From Macrolepiota albuminosa (Eukaryota; Basidiomycota; Agaricomycetes; Agaricales; Agaricaceae), in assembly GCA_027475525.1 (NCBI GenBank), contig JAMWFC010000005.1, positions 2,120,019 through 2,184,018 on the forward strand: a DNA stretch of 64,000 bases. The letters run 5' to 3'. Position 1 is the first letter of the stretch. Each line of letters opens with the position of its first letter. This document shows positions 26,794 to 38,700 of the stretch, one piece after another. The translations under genes were made by a program, and so were the position numbers. The notes under the pieces were generated by a model, which was given only the letters and a program-made list of their open reading frames with translations, was not told where the DNA came from and ran no database searches.

Positions 26794-27822
26794 TCAGTTT
26801 GTCACCTCTGCATGACTAGCTGCGCTATCTGCAGCAGCGTTCGGAGAAAGATCGGGTGTCCCTGTAGATCCAAGACATGCTACCAGAACTTGGTACGCGT
26901 ATCTGCCCGCGTGGACGGCGATGGGTTCCGGCTCGACGTCGACGAACACCTCATAGATATGAGATCTGTAACGCTCGTCGACAGATTGAGCGTGGATAAC
27001 ATCGCGGAGAAGAGAGATAACAATGGGCTTTCCCTCTTCCGGCAGTTGATCCCGGTCCATAAGGGCACCTAGCACCACGGCACTTTGGATGCAATGGGCA
27101 AGTTCTCTATTATGGATATCAGTGGAGTGTCGTAAGTTCGCCGTCAAATCGTCGGTAATGAGAGTAAGGCTGGCGATATCTGGAAGAAGGTTTTCTGTCT
27201 CAAGGTGATGTAGACGTTTCTCGAGAGACTTGTAATTGGACGACCCCGATGTCTTCGCATCCTCAATAGCAGATGGAAGAGCAAGGCGCAAAGCACAATC
27301 TTGTGCAACTTTGTCGAAGACAAGGGCTGCCGGGAGGTACTCTTTACGTTGAATTAACGCAGCGATCAGGGACGTGAACATTTCTTGCGTCCGAATGTGA
27401 GAAGTTGCGCCCAATGTCCAGAACAGTTGCAGAGCAGATCGCAAGGGCAAGTTGGCGGCGTGAACTGATTTCTTTTGGAGTATACTCGCATCCCTGATGA
27501 CGGGTTTGGAAGCGAAATAGGGTAGTGTAGTTTGGGCACGTTGAATCATCTGACGGAAGTACATAGCCACGGTCCGTGAATGGAGTCGCACGCCTGCGTC
27601 CATGATATTATTGAAAACCGCGAAATTTCTTTGCAAATGTGACCCCGACTCCGGTCCTAAACGCTGCAATGCGTGGATATAAGCATGACCAGCCAGACGT
27701 TGCGCAGCTGGCGAGTAACGAGCTCTCAGGAACTGTGAAGTAGCCCCCACAAAATAATGCTTTTGCACAGACGAACGGATAGAAGAAGCTATCTTCCTTG
27801 TCAGTTCATGGGTCACAGTCAT
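26794..27822 (-). CDS. Helical protein of unknown function, possibly mitochondrial
   Basis: A 342-aa open frame from the first real ATG (27820-27822, MTVTHELTRKIASSIR); the frame stays open a little further upstream to a TTG. The N-terminus is basic with few acids, compatible with mitochondrial import. The middle reads as helix pairs (RNFAVFNNIMDAGVR, VAMYFRQMIQRAQ, LFWTLGATSHIRTQEMF, AALVFDKVAQDC) reminiscent of PPR-type repeats but without a convincing motif. An exon upstream through an acceptor near 27855 cannot be excluded. No specific family recognised. Confidence 0.55.
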   Translation of the reverse strand: MTVTHELTRKIASSIRSSVQKHYFVGATSQFLRARYSPAAQRLAGHAYIHALQRLGPESGSHLQRNFAVFNNIMDAGVRLHSRTVAMYFRQMIQRAQTTLPYFASKPVIRDASILQKKSVHAANLPLRSALQLFWTLGATSHIRTQEMFTSLIAALIQRKEYLPAALVFDKVAQDCALRLALPSAIEDAKTSGSSNYKSLEKRLHHLETENLLPDIASLTLITDDLTANLRHSTDIHNRELAHCIQSAVVLGALMDRDQLPEEGKPIVISLLRDVIHAQSVDERYRSHIYEVFVDVEPEPIAVHAGRYAYQVLVACLGSTGTPDLSPNAAADSAASHAEVTN

Positions 27823-29061
27823 TGCAATCCTACTATCCGTAGTCGGTTCCTGAAGCTGCAAGCTTCGTCACGTCCAGGCGCATCTTGATGGTAGAAAGGA
27901 AGTTCACCTAGGCGTTATTTCACCTTACTTGCCCGTAGGATGGTTGAAGAAAAATCAATGGATTCGTGAGAAACCCACCCTAAAGTGGAAACACGCGCAA
28001 TGGGCCGGTACAAGGCGATAAGATGAGATTCTAATGCACGACTGCGCCGATCCTTGCTTCTAACAACGGTTGGTATGACGAGCAGCCAAGAGCAGGTCTC
28101 GCAGCAGCATGGATGTGTGCTATGCTCGCGTACGGATTTTGCGGGTGACTTTTGGGTTCGGGTTCAAGTTTGGGCGTGAGAAGCAGATACAAAAGGTGTT
28201 GCAGCCCGATGCCGCAAACAAGGTGGAAGGAGTAAGAAAAAAAGTCAAAGAACAATTAGTAGTGTGTGGAGACGTTGATTCTCGCACCGTCTCCTCTGGT
28301 ACACACTACATCCACTGATAGCACCTCAATTATCTTGTTGTTACTGTCGATTCTTATCCGATATCTAATCCCATCCTGGGCCCACACCTGCATCCATACC
28401 TCTGTCTATCTCGTAGGTTATCTATGGCGTGAGTCTCGTCCTGTTTGATTCAATTGATGGATGATCCATTTTTACTTCCGTTTGAGGTGATAAATAGAGG
28501 TATTGTGGAATGTTCGGGGAGGAATAAGCCGTGATATAGATATATGTGAGGAAGGCGAGCAAGGGCAATAGAGGACTTGAGGTGAGGAATATGGTGTGTT
28601 TAGGGAGGCGGAGATTGAGGGTGGGATTTTTGGATCTCGATGTTTGGATGCATATCACTGTTGCTGTAATAGAATTGTTGATTGCGCGGATTTGTTCTGT
28701 CGCCTGGCTTTGTTAATACTCCATCTCATTCGTCCATTGTGATGCAGCGTTTTGAGCTACACCTAAGTGTTGTCCATAAGTTCAAGCTCACAGATGTTGG
28801 CTAGGGTATCATCGACGACGGGATTAAAGTGGTACGTGATCAAAGATTGTTAGAATCTGACTAGTCCCACTTGTTCAGGTACCGAGTACCTATATAACAC
28901 GTAAGTATAGAACGTGTCAACAAACTGTATAGAATGCCTAGAGATAACATGTAACATGTAAGTGTGCCGTGACAAGATAAGATAAGATTGTCATGCAGAC
29001 AATTGTGACTTGTATCGCCACGACATCAGACGCCTTCATATCCAACTACCAAGCATAAACT
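27823..29061. other. Gene-poor stretch before GLO3
   Basis: Short ORFs on both strands around 28030-28450 and a minus-strand ORF at 28422-28658 have no supporting motif. I see no RNA gene. The last few hundred bases are the GLO3 promoter. Confidence 0.4.
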
Positions 29062-30722
29062 ATGGCAGACCCCACGAAACAGGAAACGGAGCAAATATTC
29101 AGAGTACTCAAATCGCAAAAGGCAAACAAGGTAGACACCGTTCAAGTGTTTCCTAGAAGTCGTCTGAATAGAAGAATAGTCGTGTTTTGATTGTCGTGCT
29201 CGAAATCCAACATGGTCCAGCGTTACTTTCGGGGTATACATCTGCTTGGACTGCTCGAGTGTACATAGGAACATGGGTGTGCACATCAGTTTCGTTAGGT
29301 GAGTTGTAAATCGTTTGGCGGTGCCACTCTTCTGACCTCAATAATAATAGATCCACCAACCTCGATACTTGGCAGCTTTCCCAGCTACGTAATATGAAAG
29401 TTGGCGGGAATGCGTCTGCCATTGATTTCTTCAACAAACATGGTGGAGCATCACTTCTGAATGACTCTGACACCAAGAAAAGATATTCTAGTCGTGTAGC
29501 GGAGCTTTACAAAGAAGAACTTGCAAAACGTGTAAAAGAGGATGTCACCAAGTATGCAATTCCTTCGATCCATCATATTCATTTTCACACTCTGTTAGGT
29601 ACCCTAATGGAATGGTTTTAGACGGCGTTGACGCTGTAACAAGCCCTGCTGTCAAGGAGGAAGCTGAGGAAGATTTCTTCGATTCCTGGTCAAAGCCTTC
29701 GACGCCTAAATCAACATCTGCGCCCGGCACTCCCAGAGTCTCGACTCCTCCAGTTATCGGAAGAACTGCCTCGGCTTCAACCTCCACTTCTACTTCTGGA
29801 TCCACTGCATCCGTGCCCCGTACTACAACGTCGTCTGCTGCACGACCAGTCCGACCTGGTGCTGGTACTTCTCGCCTTAACTCTGCATCCTCTACATCCT
29901 CTGGCAGTACCGCCGCTAAAAAGTCTAAATTAGGGCTTGGCGCGTCCAAAGCGAGACCAGTCAATTTCGCCGAGGCTGAAAAGAAGGCGATGGAAGAGGC
30001 AGAGAGGATCAAACAACTCGGGTATGACAGGGAGCGAGAGGAGAGGGAAGAAAAGGCCCGGAAGGACGCAGAGGCTCTGAGAAAGGCGACTGAAATTGGC
30101 CCTAAGGTTACCTCTGCTTTGGCTAGTAGTTCTAGCGCCAAACCTGCCAACGGCAATTCAGCAAAGAGTGCTGCGTTTCCCCGTCTTGGATTCGGAGCCA
30201 TCCCAGGTGCAGGTGCCGCCGCTACCGTTGCTGCTCCTAAATCAAAGTAAAGTCCCTCTTTGACTCAATTCGTTCGCCTAATTGAACGATAGCAGCACCC
30301 CCACCGCAGATGATTCACCTACAACTGCTCGAGATAGGTTCGGGAACCAAAAGGCCATCTCGTCCGATATGTTCTTTGAGCGCAACGCGTATGATCCCAA
30401 CGCTGTTAGTGAGGCACAGACACGTCTGCAGAGTTTCCGAGGAGCAACCTCCATTTCGTCGAACCAATACTTCGGACGCGAGGAAGAAGAGGATCAACTT
30501 GTTGGGCAACCGGTACTGCAGGATGGCAGCCTGGCCAACCTTGAGATGGCAGCTAGGGATGTAGTCGCAAAGGTTCTGGCTAACCCTGACGTTCAGAATT
30601 TTGGAGAGTCCGTCAGGAGTGGAGCGCTCAAGGTGTGTTTGATTCTTCCTGATGAGCTTGCTAGTATTTGATGCGAGATTTCGTAGCTTTCTGATTACCT
30701 CGCACAAATGTCTGAGAGATGA
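29062..30722 (+). CDS. GLO3: ADP-ribosylation factor GTPase-activating protein (GLO3/ARFGAP2-3)
   Basis: Stimulates GTP hydrolysis on Arf1 during COPI vesicle cycling between Golgi and ER. ATG 29062 gives [19 protein letters not shown]. After intron 1 the ArfGAP zinc finger reads [20 protein letters not shown] then [19 protein letters not shown] (CX2C-X16-CX2C, with the catalytic Arg in the last segment). After intron 2 come [19 protein letters not shown] and FFNKHG. The middle is Ser/Thr/Pro-rich and disordered, then a charged coiled coil ([20 protein letters not shown]). The Glo3 motifs follow ([27 protein letters not shown]). The final intron joins SGALK to [11 protein letters not shown] and TGA 30720-30722. 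Confidence 0.92.
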
Positions 30723-31264
30723 GCATAATAAAACTGTGATAGTAGACTTGGTTCTAGATTGCTAGGTTTCCCTTGGCTGCATTGAGAGTCAACTTCTAGA
30801 TTAAATAGTAAGGGATGTCTCCATTATCTGCGAATGTGGACCCGAAAGTTGCGCGCGTTTATCCTTTTGGGTCTTCCATATCACATTTTTATTGTCTTCC
30901 TCTATCAGAATGGACCTGCTGCTGCTTTGCACTTATCGATGCAGGTATTTCCAGAAGCGTTGCCTATAGATATACAGAAAGCTAGAAGTTTCTTACTCGA
31001 ATTTGAAGCGGCCGAGAAATTATAGTCCTCGTATGCAGGTAGAAAGCGACGAGACTTCGCGTGTAGTGTATACACTATACACCATTTACAAGGAGGTGAC
31101 ACTGATTTGACATAACTTCCGTGATTCTCAAATCTCGCAGGCCTTTCTTTCCATGTCAGGTTATCGCGCACTCAGCCACTCATTTGATACATTTACGTAA
31201 CTCAACAGATGACGTTATTGGTCCGGTAGCTTTGACTCGGCTTTGATTCCCTTCCGAATGGGAA
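30723..31264. other. Convergent intergenic region, nothing recognised
   Basis: Lies between the 3' ends of GLO3 and the SDR gene. An ORF at 30834-31025 lacks support. Confidence 0.45.
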
Positions 31265-32497
31265 TTACCATGCTTGGTATCCTCCACTCACGAATATACT
31301 AAAATGCTTGTGAGTAAATAACTTGCAGAAACTAAACGTTAACCACTCGCTTGCTTCCAGTACAGAAACTTGATGCATCACTCGCCAACCATGCGACAAC
31401 ACCTCGAATTTCGTCCGGTCGACCGAGGCGGCCTAGCGGTGCTCGATCAGACCACTTTTGGATCGCATCTGGTCCCTTGAACGTCTCCGCTGTCATTCTA
31501 TAAACTCCAGGTATCAGTGTGAGTCCAAACAGGAAGAAAACACGGACGGCGTGGGGAAGCATCCTGGAGAGATTGAGTTCACGCGAATTCCTTTGCTTCC
31601 TAGCTCACAGGCCATGCTTCTGGTGATTTGAAGGATAGCTGACTTGCTCGCTTCATACGGAGCTGCATATTCGCCCTGAGCAATGCATGTAAGATAATCT
31701 TGGTCTGTTGTTATTGGTTCGAGACTCACCTTCGTATAACGATGTCCGGTCACCGACGATATGAAGATAATACTTCCTGGATTGCCGAAGCGACGCATCT
31801 GCTGTCCCGCAGCTTGTGCTGTATATAGTGACCCGTTTACATTGGTATCAATGACCTTGGAAACTTCAGTTCTTTTTCGCCATCTTCGGAATAACAAGCG
31901 CACCTCTTGAAATGGGCCTCCAGGGAACTCAACGGCCTGCTCCGATACTTTAGGAAGGATACCTGCGGCAGTAATACATACGTCCATTCTTCCTTCCTTG
32001 TCACCAATGATTTTCAACTTGTCCCACATTCCCCTCTGGTCTCGCACATCTGCAGATACATACTCCAACCGACCCCCAATCTCTTTCACAAAGTACTCAG
32101 TACTCTTCCATTCCTTCGACGGCTCTGAAGGCAGGTCAAAACAGTAAATCGCCCGCGCTCCTAATTCACAGAGTGCTAGAGCCATCTCGAGGCCAAGACC
32201 ACGATTGCCGCCAGACACGATGCCTACTCGATCTTTGAGAGAAAATTCTTCAAGAATCTTCGGACGAGGCACCACTTTCTGATCGGCGAAGGCTTGGATC
32301 GCGGCACTGACGCCCAAGGGAGCTAATGGTGAGCTTGATTGAGTCGGTGGCGACTGTAACGCGGCAACAGTCGTTCGGAACATGCGGGACCATGGCCTCT
32401 GCACACGCCGGGGATTCAACAGCAATGAGCCAGAAAGACGAGAAATGTTTGTGAGTGGTAACATTAGAACAGAGTATCCTGCGTCCTCGAATTGCAT
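31265..32497 (-). CDS. Short-chain dehydrogenase/reductase
   Basis: Classical SDR reading from ATG 32495-32497. The first 60 residues (LPLTNISRLSGSLLLNPRR...) could be a mitochondrial presequence. Then comes FSLKDRVGIVSGGNRGLGLE with the NAD(P)-binding glycine motif, CFDLP after strand 2, VSADVRD, and TAAGI. IIFISSVTGH carries the catalytic Ser, and YEASKSAILQITRSMACELG the YxxxK pair. VNSISPG is followed by GPDAIQKWSDRAPLGRLGRP, WLASDASSFCTG. The usual SDR end appears as VSGGYQAW plus stop at about 31265-31290, but the joining intron is not clean GT-AG in my reading, nor is the one near 31510-31555. Exon ends are approximate; the substrate cannot be told. Confidence 0.78.
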
Positions 32498-32782
32498 CTC
32501 TCCTTTATAGCTGCTATCCTTGTTTTTCCCACTAGACCTTTTGCTTGCCGAAGAATTGACGGGAAAACTCTTTCGTTCTCAGGTAGAATGCTCATCCCAA
32601 GTACAAATGACGTTGAGACATTTCGTGAGAGGAAGGGTCCTAATTGAAATTCTACGTGTGATACGATTAACTGCGTAAGGGAAGGTACAATGGGAGACCG
32701 AACAAAGCAAATGTGAAGTGTCGTTGGCAATAGCGCACTTATGGTGTGATATTTGTGATATCATAACAGAACCAAGGACACA

Positions 32783-33686
32783 CCTCAGTAGGCCCCGGGC
32801 CGAGAAACCTTGTCCGGAAATTTCCCACATCTTAGCCTCAAATCCGCAATAACGGACAATCCATGCAAAACATATGTCTTAAAAAGGAAATTCTCTTTTT
32901 TTCCTTTTTTTTCTGTTTGCGCGACATTGGCACCAATATCACGCAAATGAGCTATAGCTAGCATATCTCTAATTACTAGATAGCTTACCACCTGGAATGC
33001 AAATCTTCAGAACAGGTGCCTTGGCAAGAATGGGCTTCAGTTTTGTGCAATGCAAAACATTCCATTGTGACGCTGCAAGAGGTGTCAGCAATTTGCGAAG
33101 AACATTATCACCGACAAGCGCATGAAGCCCAAGGTTAAAGATGATGTTGTCAACAGGGGCATGCATATGGAGATGGAACTTCTTTCTGTTGATGCTATAT
33201 GTGAACTCAGGCCCGGTAGTGTCTGTATTCTCATTACTTTCTTTATCAGAATTGGTGGATCCAGCATCTTGAAAAAACATGTAAGCTGGTAAATAATGGG
33301 GAGAGGATGATCATTATGTCTCACCACCCTGAGAGGAAGATACACAAAGTGACAACCAGGAAATTACTGAGGTGAGGATTATTGGGGCAACAATGCGATT
33401 TTTTGTGCTATTACACATGTAACAAGTCGATATGTAAATTTATGTTGAGATCCTGGCATACACCTCAATTAAGGGACTCAGATAGCCTTGAATGCTCAGA
33501 ATTTTGTAGTCAAAATCTTAAAAATATCATCCGGCTGAGCCTCAAATCTGCAATATTATGGACAAAGTTTGCATGATCAGAGGCCTCAAATCTGCAAAAT
33601 TAGGACTTACATTTGGTCAAAATTTCCCCTCAAATCCACTATTTTGTGGACAAGGTTTTTCAGGAGCTTCCTGGAGCCTACCTCAG
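32783..33686. mobile_element. Candidate TIR element with CCTCAAATC repeats
   Basis: The left end CCTCAGTAGGCCCCGGGCCG... runs into AAACCTTGTCC. The reverse complement of the right end (CTGAGGTAGGCTCC...) runs into the same AAACCTTGTCC, giving imperfect inverted repeats about 900 bp apart. The word CCTCAAATC(C/T) recurs at about 32836, 33540, 33585 and 33629. The interior ORFs have no transposase motif. Ends and target duplication are uncertain. Confidence 0.4.
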
Positions 33687-33779
33687 TCAGTTGTATCAAC
33701 AACTGAGGTTTTTCAGACTCCGGTTCCAACCTATATGTCCCAAACTATACAGTTTCTATTTCTCTCTGTGGCACCTGTC

Positions 33780-34272
33780 TCCAACATCATAATGCAATAT
33801 ATAGTAAACTTACAGTGGAATAGTAATGCAATTTGTTCTGTAATTTGAGGATGGTCATCACCTATACATTATCCTGCATGCATGCATTACCTCCCACCAT
33901 GCATGTCACTCCCTTCTCACTTAACTAATGCATCACTTATGCATTACCATACTGTCCTATCTGCTCACATGTATTATTCTGCCCATTGAACTAATGCATC
34001 ACTTATGCATTACCCTAGTACTTGACTAGTGCAACACAACATCCTTCTTGCCCATGGACATGTCACTAATGCATCAGCAATGCATTACCACACCATCCTT
34101 ATTCCTTCCTGCCTGCGCACCATACTTCCTGGTCATTCAACTAATGCATCAATTATGCATTACTGCCATGTCCTTCAAGTTTCCTGTTCCCTTGTATGTA
34201 TCCATCTATTACATAAGATTAATGTATTACTTATGCATCACTCTCACATCATTCTGAGCCTTAATCAATATA
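33780..34272. repeat. ATGCAT-palindrome repeat block (left)
   Basis: Many copies of (T)AATGCATCACTTATGCATTA-like palindromic units at roughly 70-110 bp spacing (about 33885, 33925, 33990, 34068, 34141, 34221). It starts with ATGCAATATATAGTAAAC and AGTAATGCAATTTG, which resemble sequence at 47715-47790 and, inverted, at 48270-48360. The minus-strand chromovirus inserted into this repeat. Confidence 0.6.
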
Positions 34273-34530
34273 TGAAACAAAGTCAAGTATAGGGTTAGCC
34301 TTACAGTCACACCAACAGAACCAGATCGGTATTCGATTCTAGTACTACGAGTATGACAGTAAAATTGGCTGCCTTATGTAAGGCAGCCAGCATGTATGTA
34401 AAGTAATGTTAAATAATTAATATAATTATTTAAATATAGTAAAATATGTTACATGTAAGGCAGCCAGCATGTATGTAAAGTAATGTTAAATAATTAATAT
34501 AATTATTTAAATATAGTAAAATATGTTACA
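34273..34530 (-). repeat. 3' LTR of the degenerate element
   Basis: Runs TGAAACAAAG...ATGTTACA on the plus strand. Next to it (34531-34545) is CCCCCCTTTGAGA, the reverse of a polypurine tract TCTCAAAGGGGGG. It contains a 77-bp duplication (34376-34529), so the true length is about 181 bp. It differs from the other LTR by about two substitutions and one 5-bp indel by eye. Confidence 0.85.
34376..34529. repeat. Exact 77-bp tandem duplication (2)
   Basis: 34376-34452 equals 34453-34529. Located in the LTR of the degenerate chromovirus; the other LTR has a 77-bp duplication of a different, overlapping segment. Confidence 0.9.
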
Positions 34531-36402
34531 TGCCCCCCTTTGAGACTGGTAATCAGTCTTGATGTAGGAGGGACAATTAGTCCAAGTCAATATGTAGGTC
34601 AATGTGGAGGCACTCTGGTCCTCCACGGCTCAAAAAAAAAAATGTCCTAGTCATCTGTCAAAAAATACAACGCCGACGTTAACCGACAGTATGAATTGAA
34701 AAGGAGATGAGCCGCCTACGATAATTACGCAGACGGCGGACGTGACAACTCGCAAGCCGTATCAATCCTCATCTCAGTGTTGACGTTAACCGAGGATGAT
34801 GAGGCGACGGGACCCGACGATGTTGAGGCTGTAGGAGCCTGAACTGACGTGGAAGGGTGTGACGGAGAGGGGGGATATGGCCCGTGTCGAGAACGTTGTT
34901 GCCACAAATCTCAACGGTTGGGGTTTATCCCAACAGGATAGTATAGGCCACTTTCAAGGTACTCATGACCTTGAGATAATTCTTGGGCGAGCAATGCGTG
35001 AAGACGAATCATATCGTCATCCGTGGGCAGTCGCCAGTCGTCCCACCACGCGATGGCTGGGGGCTCTCCATAGATGTCCAGTCGACGATGACGTTCATCG
35101 TCGACATCGTGGAACTGATCAATGGAGGCAGTGGCCACAAAAAACTGATTTTCGAGGTAGACCATGCCAAAGGTATAGGCGTGATCTACCCACTCTACAG
35201 GTATGCGGTTGGCTATTATAGCCTAAAGCATGTCAGCATTGGTTATGTTGACGGCGTTAGCCGCATCAAAGTATGGGGGATGGAACTGGACATCAGTCCA
35301 GCTCATTGGTACGAAGGGCGTGCTAGGATTGGCGGCGTCATAATCCGCGACCGCCTCTCGATACAGTCCAGGACGCACGATAATCAAGGCCAACAGCCTT
35401 GCAAAGCGTCCTCGCGCTCTTCCCAAGGGAGACAGTCCACGAGTAAGGGCGTGGCCCAAAAGAGTACGCCAGTGAATGCGATACGCTCAATCCACTGCAA
35501 TGCCGTACACGGAGTTCATCATTCCTGGTTGACAGAAGTAAAGTACATTCTGTGCCAGCTTGTCCAGATTGAAGGTGAAACGTACACCTTCGGAATCAAA
35601 CCCGGTAAGCATGAAAAACGGTCTCCCGGCTCAGTCCTTCCATCGCAGGTACCCGTCGGGGGTCGGCATGACCACGATGTTCATGTGGCATGACGAAAGA
35701 TCTAGAGGGGGCGAAATGTGTTTGTACTCTAGTGTACACACCAGAGCCATCGTCCTATCCCTCAGTGTAGTATAATAGTTAATACTGATGCGCTGAAACT
35801 CGCGCAACAGGTAGTAGGCTTCAGTGCACATCGCCACTGACTTGAACTTGTTCTGCAAGAGCTCATAGAGCTTTCGCAACTGCTGGGGATTCATTGGAGA
35901 TCCCCTCAGTACCACCCGGTCCAACTCCTTCGAGGTATGATAGTACCTCTCTCCTTTCTCTTCCTCATGCGTTTTCGCAGCCAAGGCTTCATCTCTCACG
36001 AATACCGTATTTGTGAGTCAGGAGTAGTAAAAGTGGCAGTCGAGTGTCCCGCCATAGAACCAATTTGACTGCTCTACCGACGTCCTGCTGATGAACACAC
36101 CTAGGCCATCAGGAATACGGCCTGTGGCCTGCTCCTCCCAGTCTTTGTCGACCTTTGTCTGCCGGGCAGCCTCATGCTTCATCCTGGCCTCTCTCTTGCG
36201 TTTTTTGTCTAAACGCACTCGGTGTTTAGCAGAGGTCTCTCCTTCTGAGGGGGTCTCGTATGACGACTCCCCGTAATCACTCCCATCACTCGGTTCATCC
36301 AGACCGAGCGCCGCTAACGACAAGAGTCGCCCTTCTGCTTTGGCGTCTGTTCTCGTGTCCTTTATGGGGACCGCGGACGCATTGATAGGCTTCTACTCGG
36401 AC

Positions 36403-37364
36403 TGAGCGCATCAAGGGACATTATAGGCCAACCGACACTTGACGTATTCAGGACTCTAGCGACCAGTTGGGAATATAGAGCAGCTCTAGCTCTGGCAAAT
36501 TACTACAGGATGTGGAAATTTATCCTAACCCCTAGCTACCAGGCCTTCAGCGCACTCCTTTCACCTAGCCCAAGGATGAAGGAGGCTCATAACGTATAGC
36601 ACTAACACAATGGCGGGAGAGGACTCTAACTAAATCCCGATCACTTCCAGAAGGAGCCAGCAGCAGGCGCTGCCATTTGACGAGGCACTTCAATCAGAAG
36701 TCTAAAAGGATCAATGACGGCGGCACTGGATATACTTAAATCCGACATCTGGACCTGCCAGGAACTAATACAATGAGTAGCGCTGACATTAGCGCTCACG
36801 GCGTCTGTCGAGGATTTTCCGACCATACCCCGGAACAGCCTGGCCAATCGGAGATATAGTAAAAGTGAGCAGACTCGTACAATTCTAAGTCAATATAGAG
36901 TCGCCGCTGGTCACCGTGGGTCATAACGCCATTGGTCGCCGTCAGCCATGTGCAAAAGGTCGCCGTTGACAGGTCGCCGTTAGAGGAAACCACGAGGAGA
37001 GGCGCTAGGAGGTAGCGCCGCAGATGGGCTCGTATCTTGGCAAACACGGTAGCGCATAGTATATAAAATAGCTACTTTACATGTATATAACAACGAATTG
37101 TAACCTCTCGAACACACAATTACACTTAGCGTTCAACTCACGCTAGCTTCCTTCAACTTCGTCACTAAGTCGGGCGCTAGCTTCGTCTATCTCGTCTTCA
37201 TCGTTTACGGTGCCACCTACAGGCACAATACGCTGCGCTATTCGTCTTTTCTCCAATATCTTTGCCTAAACTACGACGCTTACCGTCTGCCAGGTAGCCC
37301 CCAAAGCGCTATAATCTAGCACATCGTTTTACTACCTCCACTCGAGCACACCGGGACCCTGTCA
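36403..37364. mobile_element. Candidate solo LTR (962 bp) inside third ORF
   Basis: Extra sequence relative to the intact element, beginning TGAGCGCATC and ending CCCTGTCA, flanked by GGAC on both sides (36399-36402, 37365-37368). It contains a TATA-like AGTATATAAAA (near 37056), as LTRs do. It has no coding capacity of its own. Boundaries rest on the TG/CA ends and the 4-bp duplication only. Confidence 0.55.
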
Positions 37365-38546
37365 GGACTCCTCACAACTACGTACGCCAAGCGCTGGAGA
37401 CGGCGTTGTACTGTGTATACGTCCAGCGCACCCAACCACAGTTGGCGTCATCAGCATACGCTTGCAGTGGTGCCTCAAACTGTACCACTGCTCCAAACTG
37501 CATTACCACTCTATCTGCTCCTTGAGGGACACCTGCTTCAAACTCCACTTCCGACAGGACCACCTCATCCTGCCGCTTCGTCCCTGACTGCTGGGAGGGC
37601 ACATGTGTTGACGAGGACAATCCTCGTAAACTTGTGTCATCCTCCACGAGCTCATTGTGTAACTCGGACGGAAGCGGAGTGAGTTCTCCAGCCTCTTGTA
37701 CCTCAATCTCCGGTACTGCATCACGCGCTCTGAGGCGTTTTGCCTCAGGTTGCTCCAACAACAATGACGGACGCTTCTTCATAGCGTTCGTGAATGTTTT
37801 AATTGTATTGTCGTTACGCTGCTGCAGCATAACGATCTCATTGAGCAGGCCCATAATCACCACCTGAGCCACCGGATCCGCCAAAAATGTGGACTCCGGT
37901 GGCACTCGCTGGCCAGCAGATATGAGGCGTCTCCAGACTGCCTCTGCCTGAGGGTCCAACACCTCCGACGGCATTCTGATCTCTTTTCCTTTTCCTTTCT
38001 CTGCGTACAAGAAGCACTGCGGAGATGGTGCACGACGGGGTGACGGAGAGGCCCGTCGAGGTGGTGTTCGAGGTCGGGGTTGACCTCGATTTTGCATCCT
38101 TGCTGCCAGCTCATCCCATCTGCGCCCAACCATTTCCCGAGGCCCGCCTCCTCGTGCCCCGGTACTCCTTGGAGGCAATCGCCTCCGGTCTCTTCTATAC
38201 GTCTCTTGTGGGGGTGGCGTCCTTTCTCGCTGTTGTCGAGGTTGCACCACCTCGCTCTTTACTTGCTGTTGACGCCCCGCGTCATCGTCCATGTCCATGG
38301 GTGCTACCTGTGGCGCAGTTAGTGCTTTCTCATCTGAAAGGAGTGTACTTGCACTCTGGGTCTGCGTCTGCTGCATCGGCATTGGCATTCCCCACATAAC
38401 CTGTCCCCCCATCTGCTGTCCAGGACCAGCTGGTCCTGGGAAGTACGGCATCTGGAAGAACGGCGGATAAAACTGCGGAGGTTGTCCAAATTGGGCTGGG
38501 TTCTGCCCAAACTGGGACACCACTGGATACGACGCCACAGTCGGCG

Positions 38547-38700
38547 TCGTTACAGGCTGCTGAATGTTTTGCTGGGGGCGATCCCCCCCTCCTCCAGAAC
38601 CCTGTGGGTTCTGAGGTTGCTGCTCGTTACAGGCTGCTGAATGTTTTGCTGGGGGCGATCCCCCCCTCCTCCAGAACCCTGTGGGTTCTGAGGTTGCTGC
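38547..38700. repeat. Exact 77-bp tandem duplication (3)
   Basis: 38547-38623 equals 38624-38700. It sits at the start of the broken third ORF; deleting one unit restores the frame from QQPQNPQGSGGGG into ASYPVVSQFGQ. Confidence 0.9.

Noticed and set aside
29545..30201. 218-codon minus-strand ORF
   Set aside because: Shadow of the low-complexity region of GLO3.
33880..34250. CRISPR-like array of ATGCAT repeats
   Set aside because: Repeats are palindromic, unequal in length and spacing, in a eukaryotic transposon-rich region.
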